From: Paenibacillus sp. N3.4
GTDB taxonomy: Bacteria; Bacillota; Bacilli; Paenibacillales; NBRC-103111
NCBI RefSeq assembly: GCF_008017805.1
Contig: NZ_VRTT01000002.1
Coordinates: 145,191 to 209,190, forward strand
Length of the DNA: 64,000 nucleotides
Reading direction: 5' to 3'
How positions within the stretch are numbered: position 1 is the first letter of the stretch; the number at the start of each line of letters is the position of its first letter. The notes beneath the pieces are model-generated. The model was not told the origin of the DNA. It was given only the letters and a program-made list of their open reading frames with translations, and ran no database searches. Shown piece after piece: positions 1 to 9,044 of this stretch. The translations under genes were made by a program, and so were the position numbers.

Positions 1-611
1 CTTCCTGTGTTTAAGGCAGAAACACCTGATTTCCGGGGAAGCATCAACGCCACGATCACAACAACGGTCATACAGCCAAGTAGCACCCGAAAAGCGGTGC
101 TATAATTCGTTTCCCCCACAAAAAAGTTAATCGCAACCGGACCTAACCCAGTTCCCGACAACCAAGCCATATATACCACACTCATGATCGTTGCTTGGGC
201 CTCATCTCCGGCTACCTCAGTCGTTCCTGTAATGACACAAGGCCATAACGGAGCGGTACCAAAGCCAAGAAGAGCGCATCCTACGATGACCCAAATATGC
301 TGTGACGTCGTTGCAATTAAAATGACAGAAATAAAAGTTAGCAGCACGCCGGTCAACATCGTTGTCCGATAGCCTAACTTATCAATAATCCACCCTACTG
401 GTGTGCGAAGCACGTTATCTCCAATATATTGTGCAGCTAAGGTCCATCCGATAATAAAGGCGGATGCGCCCAAGGTTGTCTTCATATATACAGGTAAAAT
501 CGTTAACAACAAAGCGCCCTTCACAAATTCGACGACAAACATAATAATTAACAATTCGACGACAAACGGAGAAAACAGTCGGTTTTTGTGCCATTTTTGC
601 AATAAATTCAA
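1..611 (-). CDS. MFS transporter, C-terminal part outside window
   Basis: This is the N-terminal ~203 residues of a major facilitator superfamily permease, read on the minus strand and running off the left edge. The TTG start at 609-611 is preceded 9 nt upstream by GGAGG (621-625). Hydrophobic helices alternate with short loops. The loop after helix 2 reads GWIIDKLGYR, the usual MFS motif A shape (G-x-x-x-D-x-x-G-x-R). The protein would sit in the cytoplasmic membrane and export or import a small solute; the substrate cannot be told. It is divergent from the decarboxylase gene, with about 180 bp of shared upstream DNA. Confidence 0.8.
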   Translation of the reverse strand, partial: MNLLQKWHKNRLFSPFVVELLIIMFVVEFVKGALLLTILPVYMKTTLGASAFIIGWTLAAQYIGDNVLRTPVGWIIDKLGYRTTMLTGVLLTFISVILIATTSQHIWVIVGCALLGFGTAPLWPCVITGTTEVAGDEAQATIMSVVYMAWLSGTGLGPVAINFFVGETNYSTAFRVLLGCMTVVVIVALMLPRKSGVSALNTG

Positions 612-705
612 AGGATTTTGCCTCCTTCTGCGTTTTTCGGCTTATTTTAACAAGTCCACTGTTAGTTTGACCTCAATCCGCATAAACTATTTTCAAAAAT
701 TTAGC

Positions 706-733
706 TTGCATGTCGATTGTATTTTGTTATACT
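706..733 (+). promoter_or_regulatory. Candidate sigma-A promoter for the decarboxylase
   Basis: TTGCAT (706-711), a 16-nt spacer and TATACT (728-733) lie about 60 nt before the GTG start. The boxes match the vegetative consensus well. No operator is obvious. Confidence 0.5.
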
Positions 734-792
734 CATTTTGTTTGTTGTATAGATCGACAAACACGCCACGATAGAAGGGAAGCGATAATTAA

Positions 793-2262
793 GTGGATCA
801 CAATCGTACGCCACTGTTCACTGCACTGCTCGCGCATGCCGCGAAAAATCCAATCCAGTTCCATATTCCCGGACATAAAAAGGGAGTCGGCATGGACCCG
901 GAGTTTCGTTCCTTTATTGGGGACAACGCTCTGTCCATCGACCTCATCAATATAGCACCACTGGATGACCTCCATCAACCAATGGGTGTGATTGAGGAAG
1001 CTCAAAAGCTTGCCGCGGACGCTTACGGCGCCGATCATACTTTTTTCTCCGTACAAGGGACTAGCGGTGCCATCATGACCATGATTATGACCGTTTGCTC
1101 CGAAGGCGATAAAATTATCGTACCGCGTAACGTGCATAAATCAATCTTGGCGGCTATTATTTTCGTAGGTGCAAAACCTGTCTTCATTCAACCTGCGCGA
1201 GACAAAAACCTAGGTATTGACCATGGTATTCCAACCCGCTCCGTACGCAGAGCCCTTGAGAAGCATCCTGATGCCAAAGCGGTTCTCGTAATTAATCCAA
1301 CGTATTACGGCGTATGTACGGATCTGAAGGAAATCGTTGACCTGGTGCATAGCTACAACATGCCAGTTCTCGTTGATGAAGCCCATGGCGTATTGATTCA
1401 TTTCCATGATAAGCTCCCGATGTCAGCGATGGAAGCAGGCGCCGATATGGCTGCTACCAGCGTACATAAGCTGGGCGGCTCAATGACCCAGAGCTCGGTG
1501 CTTAATGTCAAAGGAAATCGCGTCAACCCAAAACGAATTCAAACCATCATATCGATGCTGACAACAACCTCAACTTCTTATATCCTGCTAGCTTCATTAG
1601 ACACCGCTCGCAGACATTTAGCACTGAATGGCCGCAGCTTGGCAGAGCGGACTATTGAATTAGCTCAGTATACAAGAAAGCAAATCAACGAAATTCCTAA
1701 TCTATACTGCTTTGGCGAAGAAATTCTGGGTGAAGAAGCAACCTATAACTACGATCCTACAAAAATTTGCGTCCACGTTCGCAAGCTCGGCCTTAACGGC
1801 TTTGAGGTAGAGAATTGGCTTCGTGAACACTATAATATTGAGATCGAAATGAGTGATATGTACAATATCCTTTGCCTCGTCACGCCGGGCGATACGCAAG
1901 AAAACGTCGATACTTTATTAGAAGCCCTTCGCGAACTTTCACATGTGAATGACGGCGTCGCCGAAGTGAAGGAAGTTGTCATTCAAGTACCGGCGATTCC
2001 ACAGCTCACATTGACGCCACGCGATGCTTTCTATGGCGAGACGGAAACTATTCCTTTTAAAGATGCCGCTGATCGTATCATCGCTGAATTCATCTATGTG
2101 TATCCGCCGGGCATACCTATTCTTCTCCCTGGCGAGCTTATTACGCAAGAACTAATCAACTACATCGTAGAACATGTAGAGGTCGGCTTGCCAGTTAAAG
2201 GACCAGAAGACCGCAGCGTTCAAAATGTGAAGGTCATCGTCGAAACACAAGCGATATTCTAA
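793..2262 (+). CDS. speA: Orn/Lys/Arg decarboxylase, SpeA-type (arginine decarboxylase)
   Basis: This 489-residue protein has the length and layout of the Bacillus SpeA group of PLP-dependent fold-I decarboxylases. Members convert arginine to agmatine and CO2 as the first step of polyamine synthesis. Visible landmarks are the N-terminal PGHKKG motif, DEAHG (aspartate near the cofactor pyridine), and TSVHK, where Lys226 should carry PLP. The C-terminal half contains the small domain typical of the family (PPGIP). The GTG start at 793 follows an AGAAGGGA site. Lysine decarboxylase activity cannot be excluded by sequence alone, because the group contains both. The gene appears monocistronic, with a separate promoter before the next gene. 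Confidence 0.88.
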   Translation: MDHNRTPLFTALLAHAAKNPIQFHIPGHKKGVGMDPEFRSFIGDNALSIDLINIAPLDDLHQPMGVIEEAQKLAADAYGADHTFFSVQGTSGAIMTMIMTVCSEGDKIIVPRNVHKSILAAIIFVGAKPVFIQPARDKNLGIDHGIPTRSVRRALEKHPDAKAVLVINPTYYGVCTDLKEIVDLVHSYNMPVLVDEAHGVLIHFHDKLPMSAMEAGADMAATSVHKLGGSMTQSSVLNVKGNRVNPKRIQTIISMLTTTSTSYILLASLDTARRHLALNGRSLAERTIELAQYTRKQINEIPNLYCFGEEILGEEATYNYDPTKICVHVRKLGLNGFEVENWLREHYNIEIEMSDMYNILCLVTPGDTQENVDTLLEALRELSHVNDGVAEVKEVVIQVPAIPQLTLTPRDAFYGETETIPFKDAADRIIAEFIYVYPPGIPILLPGELITQELINYIVEHVEVGLPVKGPEDRSVQNVKVIVETQAIF

Positions 2263-2284
2263 TCTCTCTTTCAACAGGTATATA

Positions 2285-2313
2285 TTGTAAAACCGTTTAC
2301 ATGATGCTATGAT
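2285..2313 (+). promoter_or_regulatory. Candidate sigma-A promoter for the DUF1885 gene
   Basis: TTGTAA (2285-2290), exactly 17 nt, then TATGAT (2308-2313), 34 nt before the ATG of the next gene. No terminator separates this gene from the decarboxylase, so read-through is also possible. Confidence 0.45.
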
Positions 2314-2347
2314 GTTGGTGATGTTTAGCGAATGAGGTGATCAAGGA

Positions 2348-2767
2348 ATGGCTCAAAGCGCTTATATTAAATTGGTTACAGGTTCCACGGTTGCCGCACT
2401 CACTTTGGACGAACTGAAAGCAAGGCTTCTCCATTACCGTGAGCAGCTAAGTCTGACAGCCAAGCAGCTAGGCTGGGAATATGACGAGGCTGGGTTCCCT
2501 TACACCATTGAAACAAAGCCGGAAGGCGAAGGCAAATGGTTCTATTTGAAAGGAATCAATCCACTGTACAAATACATTCTCCTTGGTGTTGGAAACGAGC
2601 AGCATGCAGAGGAAGAAAGACATTATGTACAAGTCGTTTTGCCGGATGATGCGACCCATGGGGACAAGAGCAAGGGCAACGAATTCTGCAAATACCTAGG
2701 GAAACTTTTGAAAGCCGAACTTCATCTCTTCAATGGCAGAATCATGTATTTCAATCCAAGAAAATAA
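2348..2767 (+). CDS. DUF1885-like protein
   Basis: A soluble 139-residue protein with no signal peptide or membrane segment. Its start (MAQSAYIKLV), the central LGWEYDEAGFPY segment and the C-terminal NGRIMYFNPRK resemble the DUF1885 family found in Bacillales, whose function is unknown. The ATG at 2348 has a GAGGTG site upstream. A strong terminator follows directly, so it ends its transcript. The family assignment is from memory of the family's conserved segments. Confidence 0.75.
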   Translation: MAQSAYIKLVTGSTVAALTLDELKARLLHYREQLSLTAKQLGWEYDEAGFPYTIETKPEGEGKWFYLKGINPLYKYILLGVGNEQHAEEERHYVQVVLPDDATHGDKSKGNEFCKYLGKLLKAELHLFNGRIMYFNPRK

Positions 2768-2782
2768 TCATAACAAACAGAA

Positions 2783-2818
2783 CCCCCTAACAGATGGTTA
2801 TCCGTTAGGGGGGCTCTT
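2783..2818 (+). terminator. Rho-independent terminator after the DUF1885 gene
   Basis: CCCCCTAAC (2783-2791) pairs with GTTAGGGGG (2804-2812) around a 12-nt loop, followed by a weak T-rich tail. Confidence 0.8.
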
Positions 2819-2829
2819 ATGTATAGCTC

Positions 2830-3140
2830 TTATTCTTCGTCTTCTTGAGCTACGATTTCATTGTAAATAGTCACTACACGTTCCATTCCGCTTCATCTTC
2901 AATGTTGATGAGGTAAGCTTCATCGTCCTCTTCTTCCACACGGAAAATGACACCGTCTGCTTCAGGATCATTACGATCCAGCAAAACAGCATAAGCCTGC
3001 TCTTGAGATTGGAACGTATAAACCATGACCATCTCGTGCTCTTCACCGTTCTCGTCGGTTACGATAAAAACATCTTCCCCTTGCTCGTGATCGTGGTCAC
3101 AGTCCGGGCCATGTACATGATCGTGCTTATCATCACTCAC
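2830..3140 (-). CDS. DUF1292 family protein, apparent frameshift near the C-terminus
   Basis: An acidic, His/Asp-rich small protein. The readable frame starts at GTG 3138-3140 (GAGG site upstream) and stops early at 2874 after EAEWNV. Adding one G to the TGG codon near 2884-2886 restores EAEWERVVTIYNEIVAQEDEE and moves the stop to 2830-2832, giving about 103 residues, the normal end of DUF1292 proteins. DUF1292 proteins are widespread in Firmicutes; their function is unknown. The N-terminus is rich in His and Asp (HDHVHGPDCDHDHEQ), which could bind metal, but this is only a guess. The break fits the window-wide pattern of one-base losses. Confidence 0.8.
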
Positions 3141-3233
3141 AGGCAGAACCTCATTTCGTCTAATAATTGATTACCCAATTATCCTAACATTTTCATAATA
3201 AGAGGTCAAACCTAATTCCTTGTGACTGCATAT

Positions 3234-3851
3234 TTACTCGGATTGAATTTGCTTCTCCGATACGACCGAGTAGTCCGTGGTTCCTGATTGCCGCATAGCA
3301 AACCTCACAACATAAGTGCCCGCTTCGTCGAAAGAAACCCCGTATAAAGGCACTTTCAGCCAGAAGGACTCTTTGGATTCTGCAATTGATTTGACAACTG
3401 GTGTAATCACGCTTTTCCCGCTTGGTGAAATCACAGACACCTGCACTGAATCAATATTCGTTTTCAAATTATCCACTTGTGCGAAAACGATAAAATCTGC
3501 TTGCTTTCCACGTTCAACCACTCCGAAAGGAACGATAGCCGAATCTTTACGCACTTCTGTCGTGAAGAACATATGAACATTTGGTTTGAATAAATAAGCC
3601 GTTTTGTTCGAATTATCCCACTTCACTAACGCTTGAAGCGCATCACTCACACTACGAAGCGGCAGGACAGTCTTGCCGTCCACAATAAGCGGTGGTACAT
3701 CTGAATCCCCGAATTCCGCCGTATTCCCATTGACGATCAATCGGGCAACGTTCAACCCCTTATAATCCCCCCATATCGATGAGGCCACCACTGCAGCCGT
3801 GCTTAGAACAAAAAACACCAGCATCAACGCAAATATACGCTGAACTTTCAT
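3234..3851 (-). CDS. Secreted stalk-domain protein (copper amine oxidase N-terminal-like)
   Basis: A 205-residue exported protein. An N-terminal hydrophobic segment (about residues 5-25) follows MKVQR and looks like a signal peptide or anchor. Residues about 35-90 carry the pattern typical of the copper-amine-oxidase-like N-terminal (stalk) domain: IVNG, PPLIVDGKTVLPLRSVSDALQA, then VKWDNSNKTAYL. The remainder is a beta-rich Ig-like segment. These domains are abundant in Paenibacillus surface proteins and have no catalytic role by themselves. GGAGG stands 8 nt before the ATG. Confidence 0.78.
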   Translation of the reverse strand: MKVQRIFALMLVFFVLSTAAVVASSIWGDYKGLNVARLIVNGNTAEFGDSDVPPLIVDGKTVLPLRSVSDALQALVKWDNSNKTAYLFKPNVHMFFTTEVRKDSAIVPFGVVERGKQADFIVFAQVDNLKTNIDSVQVSVISPSGKSVITPVVKSIAESKESFWLKVPLYGVSFDEAGTYVVRFAMRQSGTTDYSVVSEKQIQSE

Positions 3852-3931
3852 CCCTTTAACCTCCAGCTCTCGTAAGTAATCTTTGTGTCTGCATCTTTAT
3901 ACTCCGAAGCTTAAGAAGAGTTGCGTTGGTT

Positions 3932-4819
3932 TTAACATTTAGATAAAAAAGCAAGAACACGCTCTCGATATGCTTCCGGCTGCATGTAATATGAGCCGAC
4001 ATGGCCACCCTCGTCGGTCGCCCACAGTTCAAAAACGTCCTGATGTTTAGCCCACATCACATAGCTATTCGACCACGGAATCGCCGTGTCCGCTTTACTA
4101 TGAATAAATAGAATCGGACGTGGATAAACACGGTCGACAGAAGCTAAAGAATCAACTTTGCGGGGGTTGATTCCTATGAGTCGCGGCAAAATGAAAAGAA
4201 TAAGCGGAGTAAAGGGAAATCGGGGTAGATTCGACCACACCGGCAAATTATCGCGGAGGTAAGGACTCAGTTGGCTAAAAGCACTATCTGCGATAATCCC
4301 GACAACAGCCTTTTCATCTGCTGCGGCAAGAATGGCTGTGCTTCCGCCCATGGAAAAGCCAAGTAAGCTGATTTTTCCTGGCACATGCTCTTTTACCCAA
4401 TCTATCGCTCCTAGAACATCCTGTTTTTCCAAATAACCTACCGTAGTCATATGACCTTCTGATTGTCCTGAATTACGAAAATCAAACATAACCACATGAT
4501 AACCAGCCTCTACAAGAGACTGAGCCAGCGCCAGCGCTGGCAGCCCCTTCTCTAGACGTGTCCCGCTATACCCATGAGCCATAATCACCGTCATAGGTAC
4601 GTCTGACCTATGTGGAGATTTCAGGAACCAACCCCGTATGAGCACATCCTTGGATCGACTCCGAAAGCTGATTTCCTCGAAATGCATGCCATAGTTAAGG
4701 GGAGAATCATCCAACACTTTTCGTTTAGGATGCGTAAGCTGCCAACCCACGTAGGTCGATATGCCGATTAATATCAAGCTGATTAAAAGAAGAATTATAA
4801 GCCCAATCCATATAAACAA
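3932..4819 (-). CDS. Membrane-anchored alpha/beta hydrolase
   Basis: A 295-residue protein with one N-terminal transmembrane helix (about residues 3-27) and an alpha/beta hydrolase domain outside. AHGYSG is the oxyanion-hole region, GFSMGG the nucleophile elbow with the catalytic Ser, and the C-terminal HSKADTAIPW and GGHVG supply the likely acid and His. It resembles the YqkD/BAAT-like hydrolases of Bacillales; the substrate is unknown. The start is TTG 4817-4819 with GAGGTG upstream. Confidence 0.82.
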   Translation of the reverse strand: MFIWIGLIILLLISLILIGISTYVGWQLTHPKRKVLDDSPLNYGMHFEEISFRSRSKDVLIRGWFLKSPHRSDVPMTVIMAHGYSGTRLEKGLPALALAQSLVEAGYHVVMFDFRNSGQSEGHMTTVGYLEKQDVLGAIDWVKEHVPGKISLLGFSMGGSTAILAAADEKAVVGIIADSAFSQLSPYLRDNLPVWSNLPRFPFTPLILFILPRLIGINPRKVDSLASVDRVYPRPILFIHSKADTAIPWSNSYVMWAKHQDVFELWATDEGGHVGSYYMQPEAYRERVLAFLSKC

Positions 4820-4968
4820 CTATAAACACCTCACAAGTTTTCCCAATTGATAAGATAACCTTTCAAGCATTTGTTCAAAAACGAATTAGATATAAGGGTT
4901 GAAATCCATGAAGCTCCCATGCTACATTAGAAAAAGATGCTTTTTGTCGAATATTGGGGGCTGCCTGA

Positions 4969-5721
4969 ATGAGTTTGCAAATTCAAATGTTGGGAACCGG
5001 CAGTGCATTTGCCAAGTCATATTATAATACAAGCGCTCTTATTCACTGCCAAGGACGAAAAGTACTCATCGACTGTGGTTCAACCACGCCAAAATCGCTG
5101 CATGAAATCGGCTTAACGCCTGATCAGATCGATGGCATCGTCATCTCACATATCCATGCGGATCATGTTGGCGGACTGGAGGAAATCGCTTTTCGATTAT
5201 TGTATCTGCACAATCGCAAGAAAATAAAGCTTTTCATAACCGAAGCGCTTGCCGGAACCTTATGGGAGAACACGCTCAAAGGCGGCCTTTATAACCCAAT
5301 TGAAGGTTTCCACAGCCTTGGTGATTATTTCGAAGTTCATCTGATCGAGGAACATCTCCCCGTCCTTATTTTACCTGGACTCACTTTTGAATACATACCC
5401 ACTCTCCATATTCCCAATAAGCTTAATTATTCATTTTTTATAAATAAACGAATATTTTATAGTGCTGATCTCAAATTCAATGAGCAGTTGCTGCTTGAAG
5501 AAGTCTTTCAGAAAAGAAATTGTCACACCATCCTGCACGATTGCCAACTCGGAGGCAAAGGCTACATACATGCTACACTGGCTGAGCTGCTCACCCTTCC
5601 CACTCCTTTGCAGGAGCGCATTTACCTCATGCATTATGATGATACGATGAGTAACTATATCGGACAAACCGGGAGTATGACCTTCTTGCACCAGCATGAA
5701 ATCATTGATCTTCCTGAATAA
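4969..5721 (+). CDS. MBL-fold metallo-hydrolase (RNase Z-like)
   Basis: A 250-residue metallo-beta-lactamase-fold protein. The MLGTGSA opening and ISHIHADHVGG (H-x-H-x-D-H) are the signature metal ligands; further ligands are likely LHIP, SADLK and the C-terminal MHYDD. The closest shape is the RNase Z / YhfI-like branch, which includes tRNA 3'-processing enzymes and phosphodiesterases. A housekeeping RNase Z is usually over 300 residues with an exosite arm, absent here, so a general hydrolase is more likely. It lies about 180 bp before the sensor kinase. Confidence 0.82.
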   Translation: MSLQIQMLGTGSAFAKSYYNTSALIHCQGRKVLIDCGSTTPKSLHEIGLTPDQIDGIVISHIHADHVGGLEEIAFRLLYLHNRKKIKLFITEALAGTLWENTLKGGLYNPIEGFHSLGDYFEVHLIEEHLPVLILPGLTFEYIPTLHIPNKLNYSFFINKRIFYSADLKFNEQLLLEEVFQKRNCHTILHDCQLGGKGYIHATLAELLTLPTPLQERIYLMHYDDTMSNYIGQTGSMTFLHQHEIIDLPE

Positions 5722-5901
5722 TTTCTAATTTCTATTATATAACGCTGTTAAAGACCTGCGGATCATGTCCGAAAGGTTTTTTTTTCGGGGAATTTCGTGG
5801 TTTATCCCCTATTTTTTCATGGATAAGAAGGAATTGCTTATGTCACAGAGAACATATCACAAGTGTGTAAAATACTGTCACTCTTACACTCAGGAGATGA
5901 T

Positions 5902-7523
5902 ATGGTGGTTATCAATTCGATTCTTTATGCCTATACATTCTTTTTTTGCCTATATGCGAGTATTTCCAACCCAGCAAGTAACCTTCCATTGCTTATTCTA
6001 AGCTCTATATTGTATATGGTCAGTTTACAAATTCAGAGGCGTCATGTTGTTATGCTTTGGCTACGTCTACTATTGATAGGATCTTTACAATATTTTGGTC
6101 ACATGAGTCTTTGTTTGCCCCTCTACATCTTAACGCTCGCAAGGGATATTCATGTGGAAAAACAATGGAAAACACTATGGATGTTGGCTGCTTCCTATGC
6201 CCTCACTTACATGATGATTTCATATCCTATTATAGCAACAACGAACAATCGTTTGTTTTGGGATTATGCCATTAGCTGCATGCTTGATTTTACGGTAATT
6301 GCAGTTGTGACAACGACAACTCGGTTAACGATGAGACAATCGGAGATGCTCCGTAAAGAAAAAGAATTGTTGTCCCAAAAAGATTTGCTAACTGGCTTGT
6401 ATAACTATGAGGAGTCACACCGTAGATTGGAACAATTGATCCAGCAGGATCAGCATCTGATCGTCATCCTTATTGACTGTACGGATTTGAAATCCATGAA
6501 CACGACCCGCGGCTTCCAGGCCGGTAATTTCATTTTAAAGCAAATGGCGGACCTCCTTCAAATTTTATTTAAAGAAGCGTTCTTTATCTCGAGATACGGT
6601 GGCGATGAATTCGCCGTTGTTATCCCCTTATACCCAAATAATCAAACAACTGCCTCCTACAAGCAAAAGCTTGATTCTGAGCTTCCCAAACTGACGGGGA
6701 TTCAGATTACCTATGGTATCGCGTGCTATCCCTTTGATGGTCAAACCAAAGACGATCTTATTTTGTTAGTCGAGCATAATTTATTCATGAAGAAACGGGA
6801 TTCATGGCTGAAACGTGAAGAACATATGCATAGATCAGAAAAGCTTAGGGTTGTTGGGGAGCTTGCATCCGGGATGGCTCATGAGATCAGAAACCCATTG
6901 ACAACAGTAAGAGGCTTTCTACAAATCTCCAAAGAAAACGGTTACAACATTGAGAATTGGTATTCGATGATTATGGATGAAATCGACCGCATGAGTCACC
7001 TGACCGGTGAATTCCTGCAATTTTCCAAGCCTCACAGCAATCACTTCGCGTATATTCTCTTCATGAATGCGTCTTGAAAGTGATTTCATTAATGGAATCG
7101 GAAGCGACGCGTTTCGGACATGAAATTCACTATCAAGAATCCTTAGATGCAATCTTTGTACTTATGGATCAAGACAAAATGATACAGTTGCTGTTGAATT
7201 TAGTTAAAAATGCATGCGAGGCTATGGAAGAGAATGGACTTGTTCAAATTAAACTAAGCCGCGATCTTAAGAACGCGACTTTCGTAATTGCGGATAATGG
7301 ACCAGGCATCCCCGAAGACCAGCTCGAGAAAATTTTTCATCCCTTCTATACAACAAAGGAATCCGGGACGGGACTTGGCTTATCCATTTGCTATAAAATT
7401 GTTCAAGATCACCAAGGAACCTTTGAAGTAGAAAGCGAGCTAAATTTGGGAACACGATTTATTATCACAATGCCTTTAGCCATGGGAAATACAGTTATGC
7501 TGGACAAAGCCGCTCAAGGGTGA
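5902..7523 (+). CDS. Membrane sensor histidine kinase with an internal GGDEF-type domain, apparent frameshift
   Basis: Domains in order: about five N-terminal transmembrane helices (residues 1-150), a GGDEF-like domain (about 165-320, RYGGDEFAVV), a HisKA dimerisation domain with the phospho-acceptor His in AHEIRNPLTTVRGFLQ, and a HATPase domain (NLVKNACEAM, DNGPGIP, TGLGLS). The H-box resembles those of sporulation-type kinases. The GGDEF loop is intact, but upstream landmarks have drifted (LK for FK, GF and GN for GH and GD), so cyclase activity is uncertain. The frame breaks near 7043: the N-terminal frame stops at 7077 and the ATPase domain resumes one frame over. One extra G in GCGTAT repairs it. 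The start at 5902 follows AGGAG at 5892. No response regulator is adjacent. Confidence 0.82.
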
Positions 7524-7957
7524 AGCCGTTTTTGCATACGGACATGAAGGATACCCGCATCATAAAAGGGCTCATCGGAAATAACTTGATATCCCAATTG
7601 AAGGTAGAAACCCTCAGCTTGACATTGTGCATCTAAAATAGCAGAGGAGCAGTTTAACTCACGAGCTTGCTGCTCGATCGCCATCATCACTTGCTTCCCT
7701 AGAGATTTGCCTCTATATCCACTCAGGACGGCAACACGCTGAACCTTGGCTACGCCTTCTTGATATTCATACCAACGTGCCGTAGCGGCAGGCTGCCCTT
7801 CATATGTTATAAGAATGTGATGACAAGCATCCGGTGACTCATCCTTTTCATCCATCTCCAAATGTTCAGGAACCTGTTGCTCCTCCACGAACACCTTTAA
7901 ACGAACTTGAAAACAAGCTTGCAGTTGCTCTAATGAGGTTACACGAATAATTTCCAT
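7514..7957 (-). CDS. GNAT acetyltransferase, YjcF/ElaA-like
   Basis: A 147-residue GNAT enzyme. The N-terminal VRLKVFVEEQQVPEHLEMD is typical of the YjcF/ElaA group. The acetyl-CoA site is VQRVAVLSGYRGKSLGKQVM (R/Q-x-x-G-x-G/A pattern), followed by DAQCQAEGFYLQLGYQ. The acceptor substrate is unknown. The gene converges on the kinase and their ends overlap by 10 bp. AAAGGAAG precedes the ATG. Confidence 0.83.
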   Translation of the reverse strand: MEIIRVTSLEQLQACFQVRLKVFVEEQQVPEHLEMDEKDESPDACHHILITYEGQPAATARWYEYQEGVAKVQRVAVLSGYRGKSLGKQVMMAIEQQARELNCSSAILDAQCQAEGFYLQLGYQVISDEPFYDAGILHVRMQKRLHP

Positions 7958-8030
7958 ATCGACTTCTTCCTTTCTAAGAACGTTTCTTGATCTTATCCCA
8001 TTCGCAGAAAGTTGTCCATATGCGTCATTC

Positions 8031-8495
8031 TTACCTTCTTTGTTTTTCTATCAAAAAACTGATGGCCCCTACAGCAACGCCTAATATCGCACCTCCCAAA
8101 ACTTCCGTTGGCAGGTGCCCCAATCGTTCCTTTAAAGCTTTCCGTCTACGCGCGTGGTATAAACCAGGCTGCTGCTTAGCCAAACGTTCGACTTGCTCAT
8201 CCAAGTCATTCACTTCTACGGCAATCTCTCCTGCTGCTCGACGGATCCCCATCGCATCGTACATGACGACAGCTCCGAAAACCGTACTTATCGCGAAATC
8301 CATCGCTGAGATCCCTCTTTTAAAAGCAATGTAAGTCGCAAGCGCAGATACACCAGCGGAATGTGAACTTGGCATCCCCCCGGTTTGCAGCACCTGTGTC
8401 CAATCCCAGTCCCCAGTCTGTATATAAGTAATAGGGATCTTTACCGCTTGGGCTGTCCCAATTCCAATTAGTGCTGTATTCAATGCTTGGTTCAA
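8031..8495 (-). CDS. Divergent PAP2 family membrane protein (YuiD-like, DUF212)
   Basis: A small polytopic membrane protein of the DUF212 / divergent PAP2 group. Markers are QTGGMPSSHSAGVSALAT, MYDAMGIRRAAGE and the C-terminal LGHLPTEVLGG. The SSHS and R-R residues resemble the phosphatase motifs of PAP2 enzymes; activity in this group is unproven. The TTG at 8493-8495 is preferred because a GAGGTG site (8502-8507) lies 6 nt upstream and the product then aligns with B. subtilis YuiD. An in-frame TTG at 8558 would add 21 unlikely residues. Confidence 0.85.
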   Translation of the reverse strand: MNQALNTALIGIGTAQAVKIPITYIQTGDWDWTQVLQTGGMPSSHSAGVSALATYIAFKRGISAMDFAISTVFGAVVMYDAMGIRRAAGEIAVEVNDLDEQVERLAKQQPGLYHARRRKALKERLGHLPTEVLGGAILGVAVGAISFLIEKQRR

Positions 8496-8612
8496 TTCAA
8501 TCACCTCTGTACTAGCATCTATCGCAGGTTTAGATTCTATGCGCTTTTTTTGATACAATAGAGGTGTCTGTTTCTAAACCTGCCTGATGAAAGAACGAAG
8601 GAGTGTGTACGA

Positions 8613-9044
8613 ATGAATATCGCTTTTTTCCTATTACCTAAATCCGAAGTCATTACTACGACCTTGCACGCTACACTGCGTCAAACGTTAGAAAGAATGG
8701 AATACCATCGATATACCGCTGTCCCTATCCTTTCCGATGACGGGCACTTTGTGGGAACTGTTACTGAGGGAGACTTACTTTGGTTTCTTAAAAACACCGA
8801 AGGTGTTGGCTTTGAAAATGCGCATCGTCATGTTCTTTCTGAAGTTCCGCTGCGAGTTCGCAACAAACCCGTCCATATTCATGCGGATATGGAGGATCTA
8901 ATCGATTTGGCCAAAGTCCAGAATTTCGTGCCAATCGTGGATGATTCAGATAAATTTATCGGCATTGTACGCAGAAGTGAAATTATCGAATATTGTGCTA
9001 AGCATATGAATTTTAGATCCTCTTCCGCTGTAATAGAGATGTAA
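8613..9044 (+). CDS. CBS-domain pair protein
   Basis: A 143-residue protein made almost entirely of two CBS motifs (YTAVPILSDDGHFVGTVTEGDLL and FVPIVDDSDKFIGIVRRSEII). Such stand-alone pairs bind adenine nucleotides, including c-di-AMP in some Firmicutes (the CbpB/YkuL group), and act as regulators. Ligand and partner are not evident here. A GAAGGAGTG site precedes the ATG. Its 3' end overlaps the convergent GT-C gene by 32 bp. Confidence 0.85.
   Translation: MNIAFFLLPKSEVITTTLHATLRQTLERMEYHRYTAVPILSDDGHFVGTVTEGDLLWFLKNTEGVGFENAHRHVLSEVPLRVRNKPVHIHADMEDLIDLAKVQNFVPIVDDSDKFIGIVRRSEIIEYCAKHMNFRSSSAVIEM

Noticed and set aside
184..955. Plus-strand open frames in the first kilobase
   Set aside because: They are antisense to the MFS gene (MFS motif A is on the minus strand) or run through the promoter of the decarboxylase gene; none has an RBS.
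4969..5721. Housekeeping RNase Z
   Set aside because: The protein is shorter than typical RNase Z and lacks the exosite arm, so only the broader MBL-fold call is kept.
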